A stretch of 28,017 bases of DNA. Source: Chara braunii (Eukaryota; Streptophyta; Charophyceae; Charales; Characeae). Position numbers and translations under genes: made by a program. Of this stretch, positions 1 to 9,128 are shown in pieces (positions within the stretch are counted from its first letter, which is position 1; every line of letters begins with the position of its first letter). Below the pieces are notes generated by a model. It saw nothing but the letters and a program-made list of their open reading frames with translations. It had not been told where the DNA came from and made no database searches. The stretch lies in NCBI GenBank assembly GCA_003427395.1, contig BFEA01000700.1, forward strand, positions 71,176 to 99,192, in the 5' to 3' direction.

Positions 1-59
<59 letters not shown>
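1..59. repeat. (CT)n microsatellite at window edge
   Basis: Uninterrupted CT dinucleotides fill the left edge of the window. The right edge ends in the complementary (GA)n, so both window ends lie inside the commonest simple repeat of this genome. This may mark where contigs were broken. Confidence 0.97.
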
Positions 60-61
<2 letters not shown>

Positions 62-246
62 CCCACAAACCATCACTGACCATCTATGAAACAAGGTGGG
101 CAATATAACAGAAAATGCAAGGTTCCCCACATTTGTGTGGTTGAGAGGCACACACCCATCTGCTGCCAAAGCCGCACACTGGCACAGATATTATAAAGTT
201 TTTCTCAGTCCGTAAGAACAAAAATAGAGGGAAGCACCAACTGTCC

Positions 247-355
247 GTGTTGTGTGTGTTGTGTGTTGTGTATGTCGTGTGTGTTGTGTGTGGTGTGTTG
301 TGTGTGTCGTGTGACGTGTTTGTCGTGTCACGTGTGTTGTGTTGTGTGTTGTGCG
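247..355. repeat. TGTGTTG-rich degenerate satellite
   Basis: Irregular tandem of TGTGTTG, TGTGTCG and CGTGTGT units over about 110 bases. It gives rise to artificial threonine/histidine- or cysteine/valine-rich reading frames on both strands; none looks like a protein. Confidence 0.85.
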
Positions 356-359
356 TTGT

Positions 360-912
360 CTCATGACTGCATATACACATCTCCATACAAAAGTAATGAC
401 TGTTCGAGACTGTTTCGTCAGACTTTCACCAATTCATCAGGAGGTTGAAACCCCGGCAGCGTCGCAGAGGGCACGTGGGGTCATTTTCGTCCTCTTCCGG
501 GGCAAAACAAAAAAGAAAAAGAAAAAAAAGAAAAAGAATAGACGGCCACACATTTCGTCACCAGGAAAGCAAGAAAAGAAAAAGGGGAGAGGCATACACA
601 CTGCAGCCTACCAAAAGGAGGGAAAAAATACAGCTCGTGAGAAGGGAAAAATAAAAGAAACGAGTCCTTTCAAACGACGTTTGTCCTGTTCACACTCTTG
701 TCTATCTAGTGGCTCCTATACCAGTCACGCATCACACAAACAGTCCTGCAAGGACCGTCTTTCCCAACCACCACGTTCACCAAGAAACTGGTGTGCAGCA
801 TCGAATCCAGCCGCCCTCCACAGCCACCACACTATAGTTCATTGTAGACAATGTCCCCAATAGCCGTACAGCCCGGTCTCTATTCCCTAGCCCACTTGCG
901 AATAACTGGCCA
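360..912. other. No gene seen; A-rich tract at 508-540
   Basis: A lysine-rich open frame crosses this stretch only because of the AAAGAAAAAG run at about 508-540. Beyond that it has no domain or motif. No RNA gene or mobile-element end was recognised. Confidence 0.5.
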
Positions 913-1096
913 GGTCACTTTTGTCAGACATGTATATACAATGTGTGCGGTCACTCCTCCGGTCTCTTGATCGAAGGAGAGGCCAAGGAGTTCCAATTTC
1001 CAAACCTTGGTAAAAAGACAAGGCCCACGGCTCACCGGTCACTTTGTCAGACGCATACATACAATGTATCTGGTCACTCCGGTCACTTGATTGAAG
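913..1096. repeat. Tandem duplication of a ~62-bp block
   Basis: Copy 1 spans 913-977 and copy 2 spans 1037-1096. Both run GGTCACTTT-GTCAGAC, then ATACAATGT, then GGTCACTCC and CTTGATYGAAG. The period is about 124 bases, with a less similar middle segment. The two copies differ by small indels, so this is an old duplication. Confidence 0.8.
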
Positions 1097-1099
1097 CGG

Positions 1100-1925
1100 A
1101 CAATGTGAATGTGTTAAGTATAGCCTGCCCTTATCAGACACATCCCCAATTCAATTAATCTAATTAATTAAATGAGTTTTACATCCATTCCCCCAACTCG
1201 ATCAATTCACTAATGTAGATTATTGTGGGCGCCTATTCCTAGGCTGCTTCGGTAAATAAAAGTCCTACCGATCCTCTGCGATCCATCATTCCGAAGAACG
1301 GTCATTTTCAGGGCAGCGTACCCTCCAGACCCCTTCGCTTTCTGCGCAATTGACCCTCACCCCAAGACAGGAAGACAAATGGCAGTCTCACCTCTGCGCC
1401 TTCCACCCCTTTTCTCGTACGGAGGTATTCATTTCCTAATCTACATGCGATTAGGGACAGCCAATATTGCCCCCGACACCTCAACGGGCGAGGAAAACAT
1501 CGCCCCAACGTTGTCAGAGTAATCCACCCCAACATTGTCAGAATAATCCACCCTCATGTCCCCGCCCCAAGATACGCAGGAAAGACTTATGCCCCCATGC
1601 TGCTCTTCCTGAACCCCTCAATCTCACCCAACTCACCCAGTCCCTCCTCATCAATCACTGTCGCTAGTCTACAACATCTTTCGTTACTCCTTTCCCACTT
1701 TGCTTGGGGTATAGTTAAAAGAAGGAAACAGAGACCGTGAGACACCCCATTTCCTCACTCACCCCATCCCTCACCCATCTATAGGGGTAGACAGGTGACA
1801 ATCCTGCTTGAAACTGCCCCACCATTTTCATCAACACTTCAGCCTTTACTCTTTTGCTTCCCGTCGTTCTCCATCCCTACTATCTTCGGCCGAATAGCAT
1901 GCATGGTCATCCTAGCTGCTACCTA
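1100..1925. other. No gene seen; short 24-bp duplication at 1503-1550
   Basis: The only structure I see is a direct repeat of CCCCAACRTTGTCAGARTAA-type 24-bp units at 1503-1526 and 1527-1550. Short open frames on both strands lack recognisable motifs. Confidence 0.5.
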
Positions 1926-1929
1926 GAAT

Positions 1930-2025
1930 GAAAGCTGCCCCAAATTCAGCTACTATAATGACCAGGCGTTCCTTTTTCTCTCCTTTTTCTTTTAAATAAT
2001 GACCGGGTGTTCTATTCGGGTTATC
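1930..2025 (+). repeat. Two copies of the dispersed 'YNDR' motif
   Basis: Two related pieces lie head to tail: 1930-1975 (ending TACTATAATGACCAGGCGTT) and 1994-2020 (AATAATGACCGGGTGTTCTA). They match units at 7.3, 9.75-9.99 and 11.6 kb. Read in one frame they give K-F-S-Y-Y-N-D-Q-A-F and N-N-D-R-V-F-Y-S-G. Origin unknown. Confidence 0.6.
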
Positions 2026-2494
2026 TGGAAACTGTACTCCCTGTTGTGGACGACTCGAGCATCTTCCTTACTTCCTCTCCATGTTTCCATCCACTTTCGT
2101 CATCTACAATCGCCTCTACTCCATAGCCAATATTCGAGCAAACGGTGACACCAACTCGCATATCGTCTACCAGGAAAGCGATACCTCAACTCTCTCCCAG
2201 CACGAAAGGCCAAAACCTACTTTCCCCAAAAAATAATGGGGAAAAAAAAAGGCCCGCCTACTATGCTCTCCACGTCATCATTTCTCCTCCACTTTAGGCT
2301 CAAAAGCAAACTCCAGTTGTTTCGAACATGACTTAAACCCGAGTGCTTGGCCCATACATCAACCGCAGGCCCCTCACGTTACTGCGCTGCAACTTTCGGG
2401 GCCAGGCGGCCATCGATACATCTCATCAAGGGCCTTTGTTGTGTTTACGATTTCCGAAAGTCGAGGTGAGGGGCTCGCGGCCGATGTATGGGCC

Positions 2495-2778
2495 AAGGAC
2501 TGGTGGTTTACCGAAAGACTATCCCACCCACCCCCCCTCAGCAAACTATGCCGATTAAGCGGCTCCTTCTCCTTGAAGCCAACGTGAGCATCCCGCCCAT
2601 CCTCCTATTAGCCCTACATGATCCCTTAAACCACTAGTACATGCCAGCTATCAGCCGCAGGCCCCTTTCAGAGGCCGCCCGCCGTCGATTTATTTTATCG
2701 ACAGCACGCCTCCGAAATTTTAGAGAAGAGGCTAAATCGCACTCTCAACTTGGCTAGGGCCATGTACTGGTGTTTTAA
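2495..2778. repeat. Three copies of the dispersed GTACTGGTGGTTTAA motif
   Basis: Copies lie at 2495-2510 (plus), 2626-2645 (minus strand) and 2758-2778 (plus, preceded by GGCCAT). More copies are at 6675, 12105, 13783 and 19247. The surrounding 2.3-2.8 kb also repeats the phrase CCGCAGGCCCCT (near 2360 and 2655). Confidence 0.55.
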
Positions 2779-2779
2779 G

Positions 2780-3830
2780 GCGTGAAGCCCTGGAAAAGTT
2801 GACCCTTTGGCAGGTGTGATGGGATATTGTGACGAACCAATTTCTGTTCCGCGCGTTTTCTGTGCGATGATAGTGAGGGGTCCTGAGATGGGAAGGATTG
2901 GCCAATTACGGGAGATCGGGATCGAAGGGAAATTGCATCGGTGTCCTCACTTCTTCGTCTTTTCTTTTTCGTCGCTTCTTTTCGGATGGCTAGGTTCAGG
3001 GTCGGGCAAGTCCCGAGATGGCCGATTGAGTGATTGTCGCGCCGACAAAGATGTGATTAATAATGTTTGACGTCGCTTCTTTCTTGTTCTATTGTCGGGT
3101 TTTAGGCGCGGCGGCCGCACGGGAAGTTTTGCTCCTTTTAAAATTTCTTTTTCGAATCTTGTCGAGCACTCGATGGCTCTCGAAATTCCGAACTTTCTTT
3201 TCGAATTTGAGTTTAGGAATTTAGGAATTTAGGAATTTGAGATTTCTTTTGCCGCGCGTTGTCTTTCTAGCGCACTTCTTTTTGCGGCTGTAGCGGAGCT
3301 CTGATTGTCCGGCGCCCTTAATCTCGTGTGTAACTGTAATTTTTGGGCAGGCGCCATTGTAACTGTATCTCTCTTCTTGAGCTTCTTCCTTCCCGCCCTC
3401 TCCTTTGCCGTGGATGTCTAGCCCGCGGGCTGCATGATCGGATCGATGCGTGGACAGAGGCTACGTCCCCCACGCCGCGGTCTAGCCATGCAAAACGTAG
3501 GCAATCCCTTCCCTTCTCCCTTCCTAAGTCCTTGCCATTCCGTGTTCTTCGCGCATGCATCCACGCTATAAATTCTGATTGCGCGATTAGATAGCTCTCT
3601 TAACCAGCTGTTGGAAGCTCGGGGTAGCACGATCAGTGAGGGTTGGCTCACGAGCGACGTAAGACGTGAGTGAAGTGGGAGTCGGGCGACCCGACAAGAT
3701 GGTGCCAAATGCGCGGGGTTGACGCGTGGGGCTACGACGGACTGTAGCGCGCGGGCGAACCTGACGGGTGCAGGAGGACTAAGCGGGTGACGACTTTGTG
3801 GGTTGGTGCGTGACGACGGACTGTCCGCAT

Positions 3831-3832
<2 letters not shown>
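2780..3832. other. No gene seen
   Basis: CpG-containing sequence with a short TTTAGGAA tandem at 3211-3240. A 200-residue minus-strand frame entering from 4020 owes its length to the (GA)n array and has no protein-like features. Confidence 0.45.

Positions 3833-3879
<47 letters not shown>
3833..3879. repeat. (GA)n microsatellite
   Basis: Uninterrupted GA dinucleotides, 47 bases. They create a serine/leucine run on the minus strand and an arginine/glutamate run on the plus strand, both artefacts of the repeat. Confidence 0.97.
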
Positions 3880-3881
<2 letters not shown>

Positions 3882-5880
3882 GAGGTTGATGGACGTGGAT
3901 TCGCAGTTTTCTTTGTCCTGTCTCCCCCTTTGCTTTTGTATATAAATTTTGATCTCGGCTCAGGGCAACTCGCCCGTTTTCTTTTGTTTTCGGAATCTTT
4001 GCCTGGGCTTCATCCCACACTTGTTTTGCAATTGATCTTGATCTCGGCTATTGTGTGTTTTGTCGAATGGATGGATGAATGAATGATATTTTTGTCGTTT
4101 TTCCTGTCTGGTCATCGTCTTTGCTTGCCATTTTGATACGCCATTAAGCATAGTAGAAATTCTAACGTCTGATGTATAATGACACCCTGCAGGCTCGGGA
4201 ATGATTGCTTGCGGGATTACTGAGTGATTAGATGATTGGGTAGCTGCCCATGCCTCGTGGCGATTTCGCATGAGAAATTAGACTCTCGCTTTTCCAGGAA
4301 CAAGCGAACACCTCGCGGGGCTACGTGTAAGCGCGATCTGGTCTGCGCGGCCTACACGTATCCACGACCGTCGATTCGCGACCATTGACGAACCTGACAC
4401 CTCCAGCATCGAATAGGCGGAAATTTTCCTTCTTTCACGCACCTACAGGAATCTCCGATACCATATCGGGAAATCCCCTTGTTAGTTAGATGCGTACGAA
4501 AGACTTCCATTACGCCGCAATGACAAAATGACGGACACATGGGACTCAGAGTACTTCGAACCTTGGGTAATAGAATATCTTAGGCAGAGACGCCCAAAAT
4601 TTCCCTGCCTGACCGAGAACCGATAGTGCCCCAGAGAGTTTCGTTGTGTCGTAGCCAGCGATCCAAGGTGTCCCGATTACCCAACTACATATAACACGCA
4701 ATACTTCGTATCCCCAGGCTTTGTCGTTGTCACCACCAATTTCCCTCCCTTCCGTCTCCTCCTCCCGTATCACCAACTCACAGTGGTACCGTGGAATTCC
4801 ATCGCCCCATATTGGCCCCGCACGCCGTGCAGAAACTACAGAAGACGCAGCCACCGCCGAACCTCGGGAGCAACGGAGCCTAACCATAACACACGGCGAC
4901 AGACGCCACGTGTCTGCACCCGAAGACTCGAATCATAAGAATCGCAGCCCCCACGAACGGGTCCCCCCCGAACCGCCATCATCAAAACAGACGGATCGAA
5001 CGGCCCTCGATGCACCACGCATGCCATCTGCCTTATGACGGCACGACACCGATTGGCATCCAACTGGAAGCAACCCACCCCTTAGCCCTATTGCATCTAT
5101 GCCCCTGAACCCTCGCAAGGAGATCTTAGTTCTGACCTGGGACTCCACCCCCACTTTTCCCAAAAATCCTTGGCACACCCCTTTTCGCACTTCCAAGCCC
5201 ACATCCCACTCCGATCAGGAAGTCGCGTCGGGCGTGAGGTTGGGCGTCACAGTATAGCACATCCTCAAAAGCTACCCTCTTCCCCTTCTTCGCTTCTTAA
5301 TTTCCTAAGCCGTTTTCCAAACTCTGACCAAAAGTTATTGAGCCTCACTCCATTACACACCACTCTAAACGTATCTGGACCTCATATTGGTATACATTCT
5401 CAACATTGGATAAATCCAAACGTTTCTAGTCCGCATTCCAGGCCACATACATGTGGAGCGCTGTGTTGTGGCCCATCTAAACCACTTGCTCAAAATAGGG
5501 TGCAAAACAGAGATAATGTCTTCAGGATTATACTACCGGTAGGTTTTCGGATTTTTAACGAAGAGCAGACCTCTGCTCAGTTATTATCAGGGCATGACGA
5601 CCCTACCGCCCTCTCACGAACGCAACGCACCCTCATTATGGTTGTACCGAACCACAAATATAGCTTGTAATAGCCTTGTATACATTCATTTTCAGAGTGT
5701 TTACGTCCGGAGGGGAAGACGGTAGGACTTTTTTGCTTAGTTATGGTCACAATTGCAGTCACATACATGCATGTCGGGTCGTAATGCGGTCAGATACCTT
5801 TGAGATAGAGCTAGGGTGAGTATACCCTCGGTCCTCTTTTCTGCCACGCATACAGAACCGACACTAGTCATATAGTCTAA
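3880..5880. other. No gene seen in 2 kb
   Basis: Both strands carry only short open frames (up to about 166 codons at 5170-5670), with no domain, membrane segment or conserved motif that I recognise. No repeats longer than simple tracts were noticed. Spliced genes with short exons cannot be excluded by eye. Confidence 0.4.
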
Positions 5881-5892
5881 AGCATTTACACT
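5881..5892. repeat. Target-site duplication, left copy
   Basis: AGCATTTACACT. It is repeated exactly at 6006-6017, the other side of the U6 retrocopy. A third, slightly altered copy (AGCATTTATACT) lies at 6042-6053 after a T/C-rich stretch. Confidence 0.85.
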
Positions 5893-6005
5893 GCTTTTTT
5901 TCTTCTTTTTTTGGGACCGTTTCTCAATGTATGTGTGTCAGCCTTGCTCAGGGCCATGCTAATCTTCTCTGTATCATTCCAACCCTAACGGATGTCTCGA
6001 AGGAC
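5893..6005 (-). pseudogene. A-tailed U6 snRNA retrocopy
   Basis: The minus strand from 6005 to 5913 reads as an essentially full-length U6 small nuclear RNA (93 nt). It has a 5' hairpin (GTCCTTCGAGAC), then ACATCCG, TTGGAATGATACAGAGAAG with the invariant ACAGAGA box that pairs with the 5' splice site, then ATTAGCATGGCCC and the 3' segment to GGTCC. Real U6 genes end in a T run that stops RNA polymerase III. Here the 3' end instead runs into an A-rich tail (minus strand, 5912-5893: AAAAAAAGAAGAAAAAAAG). Exact 12-bp direct repeats (5881-5892, 6006-6017) flank the unit. A-tail plus target-site duplication is the hallmark of reverse-transcribed insertion by a LINE-type element. No TATA box lies at the usual -25 to -30 distance. 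It is therefore very probably a non-functional processed copy, though the sequence is little decayed and insertion may be recent. Confidence 0.88.
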
Positions 6006-6017
6006 AGCATTTACACT
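6006..6017. repeat. Target-site duplication, right copy
   Basis: AGCATTTACACT, identical to 5881-5892 and directly abutting the 5' end (minus strand) of the U6 retrocopy. This fixes the insertion boundary at 6005/6006. Confidence 0.85.
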
Positions 6018-6164
6018 TTTTTTCTTTTCTCCTTTGTCTTTAGCATTTATACTTTCATAGCCACATTTGTACCAAATCAGAACCAGGATTGAGAGAAAAC
6101 GCTAACAGAACGACGCGCAGGTTCCAACCTTGCAAATTATCCCATAACCAGTGAAACTCTAGGA

Positions 6165-6256
6165 GTCACTGAGCGACTAGACAACGAAATCCCTCCCTGG
6201 CCTGGAGCAAGTCACTGAGCGACTAGACCACGAAATCCCTCCCTGGCCTGGAGCAA
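6165..6256. repeat. 46-bp tandem repeat, two copies
   Basis: Units 6165-6210 and 6211-6256 both begin GTCACTGAGCGACTAGAC and end CTGGCCTGGAGCAA, with one visible mismatch. The near identity means a recent duplication. Confidence 0.93.
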
Positions 6257-6267
6257 AGAGTTACTAA

Positions 6268-6420
6268 GCCCTGAGACATTCCTAGTGAAGGGTGAGCCCT
6301 GAAACATCCCTAGTGAAGGGTGAGCCTTGTGAAATCCCTAGCAACGGGTGAGTCGTAAGACATTACTAGAGAAGGGTGGGCCTTGAGACATCCCTAGCGA
6401 AGGGTGAGCCCTGAGGGTGA
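6268..6420. repeat. 28-bp tandem repeat, five copies plus partial
   Basis: Units start at 6268, 6296, 6324, 6352, 6380 and 6408, exactly every 28 bases. The consensus starts GCCYTGAGACATCCCTAGYG and ends AAGGGTGA. There are no unique spacers between units, so this is a minisatellite and not a CRISPR array. It directly follows the unrelated 46-bp repeat. Confidence 0.93.
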
Positions 6421-6674
6421 AACAAAGCCCTCGGGCAAGGCTTGAGAGTGTCCCAAACAAAAAGGCAGCTACCAGTCATTTGAAACGACCTGAAACGACA
6501 AGTACCTCCGAGCCTCTGTTTGTCATGGCGGATTTGCAATGCGCGTCAAGCTTTGGTGAACCGCCATGGCCACTTTTTTTTTTTTTGGCTGGCGGACCCG
6601 GCCATTTTGATCCAGTGACACTGCTCACCGGAAATCCATGGATTGGCTCAGTGTCAATTCTCAAGTTTGCTTGG

Positions 6675-6694
6675 GCAATGTACTGGTGGTTTAG
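6675..6694 (+). repeat. Dispersed GTACTGGTGGTTTAG motif copy
   Basis: Reads GCAATGTACTGGTGGTTTAG. It lies downstream of a T12 run (6577-6588) and a short inverted repeat ATGGCGG/CCGCCAT (about 6526 and 6560). Confidence 0.55.
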
Positions 6695-6823
6695 TTCATC
6701 GTTCCAATCGTTGGGAGTCCAACTCGACTATCCAACAGAAAATGAACCCGGGACAAACTTGCGCTCTGCAGAAAGTTCATGTCCCATGAAGACCGAGAGC
6801 ACGGCCCCTCCGGGCGCCTGGAT

Positions 6824-6865
6824 CAGAAATGATGAACCTGCCACAAAAACTGGTCAGGTTCATGC
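6824..6865 (+). repeat. 42-bp inverted repeat, left arm
   Basis: The reverse complement of this segment matches 8218-8259 at 37 of 42 positions without gaps, sharing GCATGAACCTGACCAGTTT and CAGGTTCA-CATTTCTG. Each arm also carries an internal TGAACCTG/CAGGTTCA palindrome. The arms bracket about 1.35 kb that contains the reverse transcriptase relic. Confidence 0.8.
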
Positions 6866-7061
6866 AGTCTTTCCACCAACATAGAACCAGTGGGGCCTCC
6901 ACCTTGGTTCCATCGTCGTGCAGTAGTAGTACAGCTCTAACCACCTTCTTCACCCCAATGCAACACTTTGTGCCTCTTAGAAAAGCTAGACACGGCATTA
7001 TGACTGGCTTCGGCCTTCGGCCGCCCATAACTATATATAACTCTGGCGAGTCTCAAGTTAT

Positions 7062-7316
7062 ATATCGCCTTTACTGGGCAACAGTGCTTTGCACGCAATG
7101 GAGAATGCTTTGAATGAGTGAGCTCAGCAACAGGCGGCCCAGGGGCGAGCTATCATAGTAAGATACGCCGATGATTTCGTTGTTCTTCACGAGGCTCGAA
7201 GAGTTGTTCAGGGTGCTCAAGGGGTTCCTATCACAATATCTCCAACCCATGGGCCTGATCAAACTCGCATATAGCTGTATTTGGGCCAACTGTCAGTCTC
7301 AATACGGCAACAATGA
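7062..7316 (+). pseudogene. Group II intron-type reverse transcriptase relic (RT domains 4-7)
   Basis: In a single frame (codons in phase with 7152) the sequence reads ISPLLGNSALHAMENALNE (7062-7118), a TGA stop, then 29 bases later VRYADDFVVLHEARRVVQ (from 7158). It continues to PDQTRI, a TAG stop at 7272-7274, and YLGQLSVSIRQQ up to the TGA at 7314-7316. The order and spacing are those of bacterial and organellar group II intron-encoded reverse transcriptases: the SPLLxNxxLHxxE block, the catalytic YADD at 7164-7175, the G-x-L-x-P-x-K-T-R block (lysine here replaced by glutamine), and the LGF-x-IRQ block. LINE and LTR reverse transcriptases lack the LHGMEEAL-like and RYADDFVVL wording. Just upstream, GESQVI (about 7044-7061) in a neighbouring frame may be the remnant of the PQGGVI block. 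At least three in-frame stops, a likely frameshift, and missing N-terminal, maturase and DNA-binding parts make it dead. It could be an organelle-to-nucleus transfer or the remains of a nuclear element. Confidence 0.8.
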
Positions 7317-7345
7317 CCGTACGTTGTACTCGGGCGGAGAAGGTA
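7303..7345 (+). repeat. Dispersed 'YNDR' motif copy at the relic's end
   Basis: CAATACGGCAACAATGACCG followed by TACGTTGTACTCGGGCGGAG. It overlaps the last codons of the reverse transcriptase relic and, in another frame, reads Q-Y-G-N-N-D-R-T-L-Y-S-G-G-E-G. This resembles copies at 1994, 9951 and 11594. Whether the motif is part of the reverse transcriptase or a later insertion is unresolved. Confidence 0.55.
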
Positions 7346-8217
7346 GCACAATCAGGGAAGCAAAGGGCCCGCCCAAGTCAATAATCGGAACGAGGAAAAA
7401 GGAGAGAGACCTTGACAAAGAAAAGAGTACCAAGTTTTTTTTCTCAACAAAATAAAAAATCAAAAGAAAGGTCTAGACAAAAACATGATCCGGGATAAAC
7501 TGACCAGGTTGGGACCAATCGAGTTTTGTTAAGTCGCCCCCAGAACCACGCTGCACTTGAACGGTACAGACTGTAAATGATGCAAAGTTTGCAAACAGAT
7601 CATTCAGTGGGTAGAATGATCCAAGGGGCTACCCCCCCTTAAACAAAATGAAAGGGAACACAGGGGCTACCCCTCTTAAACAAAATAATTGGGGGGGGAG
7701 GGGGGGGGGAGGGAATGGTCAGAACCAGTCCCAAGCAAGGGTCACCAATAGGTACTCATAGAGATCCATCTATCATTGTGCTGAACCCAGGAAGTGTGCC
7801 CCTGTCTCTTGCAGGGAACAGGGCAGCTCCATCAGTTGGCAAACGATTACAAGGATTTGCCTGCTATTCACCCGATGCCAGATGATGACTGCCCTGTGGT
7901 ACCAGAGGTTCCAGTCTGTATCTGCCCAATACTTGTAGGACAGTTACGGAGTTCTGGCCGCCGAAAGTCTTTATTGCAATCAGTCATCGCTGAAAAGATT
8001 TCAGGTCAAGCAGGTTCCTTATTCATACTCAGCCTCATAGGGATTGCTGGGAAAGAGGCCACCAGGCTGAAGCAGCCATTCCCTCTCCACCTTTTTTTTC
8101 CCTTCACTGTCTTCCTTCCTCCCTAATTTTTCCCTTCGACGTCCTCCTCCTGCACGTTTTTCTTCGATTGCCCTCCTTCCTGTCATCCTCCTCTCCACGT
8201 CGTCCTCCTTGACGTCA
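7346..8217. other. No gene seen; G-rich tract at 7690-7715
   Basis: Contains a duplicated phrase (GGGGCTACCCC.CTTAAACAAAAT at about 7626 and 7663), a guanine run near 7690-7715 with G-quadruplex potential, and otherwise nothing recognisable. It lies inside the inverted-repeat pair. Confidence 0.5.
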
Positions 8218-8259
8218 GCATGAACCTGACCAGTTTGGGGGCCAGGTTCAACATTTCTG
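8218..8259 (-). repeat. 42-bp inverted repeat, right arm
   Basis: Partner of 6824-6865 (37/42 match in reverse complement). The peptide-level similarity (R-N-x-E-P ... T-G-Q-V-H-A readable from each arm on opposite strands) simply follows from the nucleotide match. Confidence 0.8.
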
Positions 8260-8404
8260 TTCATGGAACTGCATATGCCCAGTTCCATGGGTAAGCCATG
8301 GTGGTCAATATCCTCCTACCTCGAGAGGAGCACAGGAAAGAAAAGGGATGGGGAAATGACGACGATTCAAAAATAAAATGGGTGGACAAAGAGGGAAGGG
8401 GAGA

Positions 8405-8470
8405 AGAAATGAGATGATGACAATGATGACGATGATGATGATGAATCATTGATGATAATGATGATGACGG
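8405..8470. repeat. GATGAT-type trinucleotide repeat
   Basis: Imperfect GAT/GAC triplets over about 65 bases, giving poly-histidine or poly-serine frames on the minus strand. Not a gene. Confidence 0.85.
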
Positions 8471-8654
8471 CAACGACGAGAAGGGGGTAAGAAGATTCGA
8501 ACTCCGTCTTGACGAAGTTGGAGGGGAGAAGGGAGAGGAGGAGGCTGTAGTGATTACGTTTATCGTTCCTCTCTATTGATGTCCATGTTGCTTTCTGTTT
8601 GATTTGCCATGTTCCCTCCTCCTCCTCCTCCATGTCCTTTTTCGCTATGTCATC

Positions 8655-8748
8655 TTCTGCCTCATTTGTGCATGCATCTCATCCTCTCAAAGAGATACAT
8701 CTTCATGTTCTCTGTATTGTTCCAATTTGAATAGATGTCCCAAAGCGG
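8655..8748 (-). pseudogene. Diverged U6 snRNA-like pseudogene
   Basis: The minus strand reads GGGACATCTATTCAAATTGG, AACAATACAGAGAACATGAAG, then a variable part and GAGAGGATGAGATGCATG. The first half matches U6 closely: the GGGACATCC...AATTGGAACGATACAGAGAA block, 24 of 31 bases from GGGACAT through ACAGAGA. The GGATGA and ATGC pieces sit where U6 has AAGGATGACACGCA. The ATTAGCATGGCCCC core is lost, so it cannot be functional. I see no clear tail or target-site duplication. This is a different and older copy than the one at 5.9 kb. Confidence 0.6.
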
Positions 8749-8796
8749 CCCAAAGGCGACTCCATCCTGTGTTGAACGATCCCAATGGCACAAAAA

Positions 8797-9128
8797 GACT
8801 AATCTGGGACGGCAGAGCTGATTAGAAAACGCGAGACTAATTGGGGACACAGCTGAGTAGAAACAACAACATCACTAACCTGGGACAGAGCTGAGTCGAA
8901 AAGACGAGACTAATCAGGGACCCAACTGAGTACAAACAACATCACTAACCTGGGACAAAGCTGAGTAGAGAAGACGACTAATCAGCGATATAGTCGAGTA
9001 GACAAAACAAGACTAATCTGGGACAGAGCTGAGTAGAAAAGACGACTAATCAGCGATATAGTCGAGTAGAGAAAACAAGACTAATCTGGGACCGAGATGA
9101 GTAGAAACAACGACTAATCAGCGACATA
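8797..9128 (+). repeat. ~35-bp minisatellite, about ten units
   Basis: Units begin ACTAATCTGGGACAGAGCTG and end GAGTAGAAAAGACG. Two variants alternate in the right half: a 'CTGGGACAGAGCTGAG' type and a 'CAGCGATATAGTCGAG' type, giving a higher-order period of about 68 bases. Unit length drifts from 33 to 38 bases. A lone unit resumes at 9559. Confidence 0.88.

Noticed and set aside
84-386. Thr/His-rich 100-codon minus-strand frame
   Set aside because: Encoded by the TGTGTTG satellite.
3418-4020. 200-codon minus-strand frame
   Set aside because: Its length depends on the (GA)n array (Ser-Leu run); the flanking residues look random.
5913-6005. U6 as a functional snRNA gene
   Set aside because: It lacks the T-run terminator, has an A-rich tail and flanking target-site duplications, and has no TATA box at -25 to -30 (a TATAAA lies about 46 bases upstream).
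6268-6420. CRISPR-like 28-bp regular repeat
   Set aside because: Units are directly adjacent, with no unique spacers, and the genome is eukaryotic. It is a minisatellite.
6417-6884. 155-codon plus-strand frame
   Set aside because: Runs across the 28-bp repeat end, a T12 run and one inverted-repeat arm; no domain recognised.
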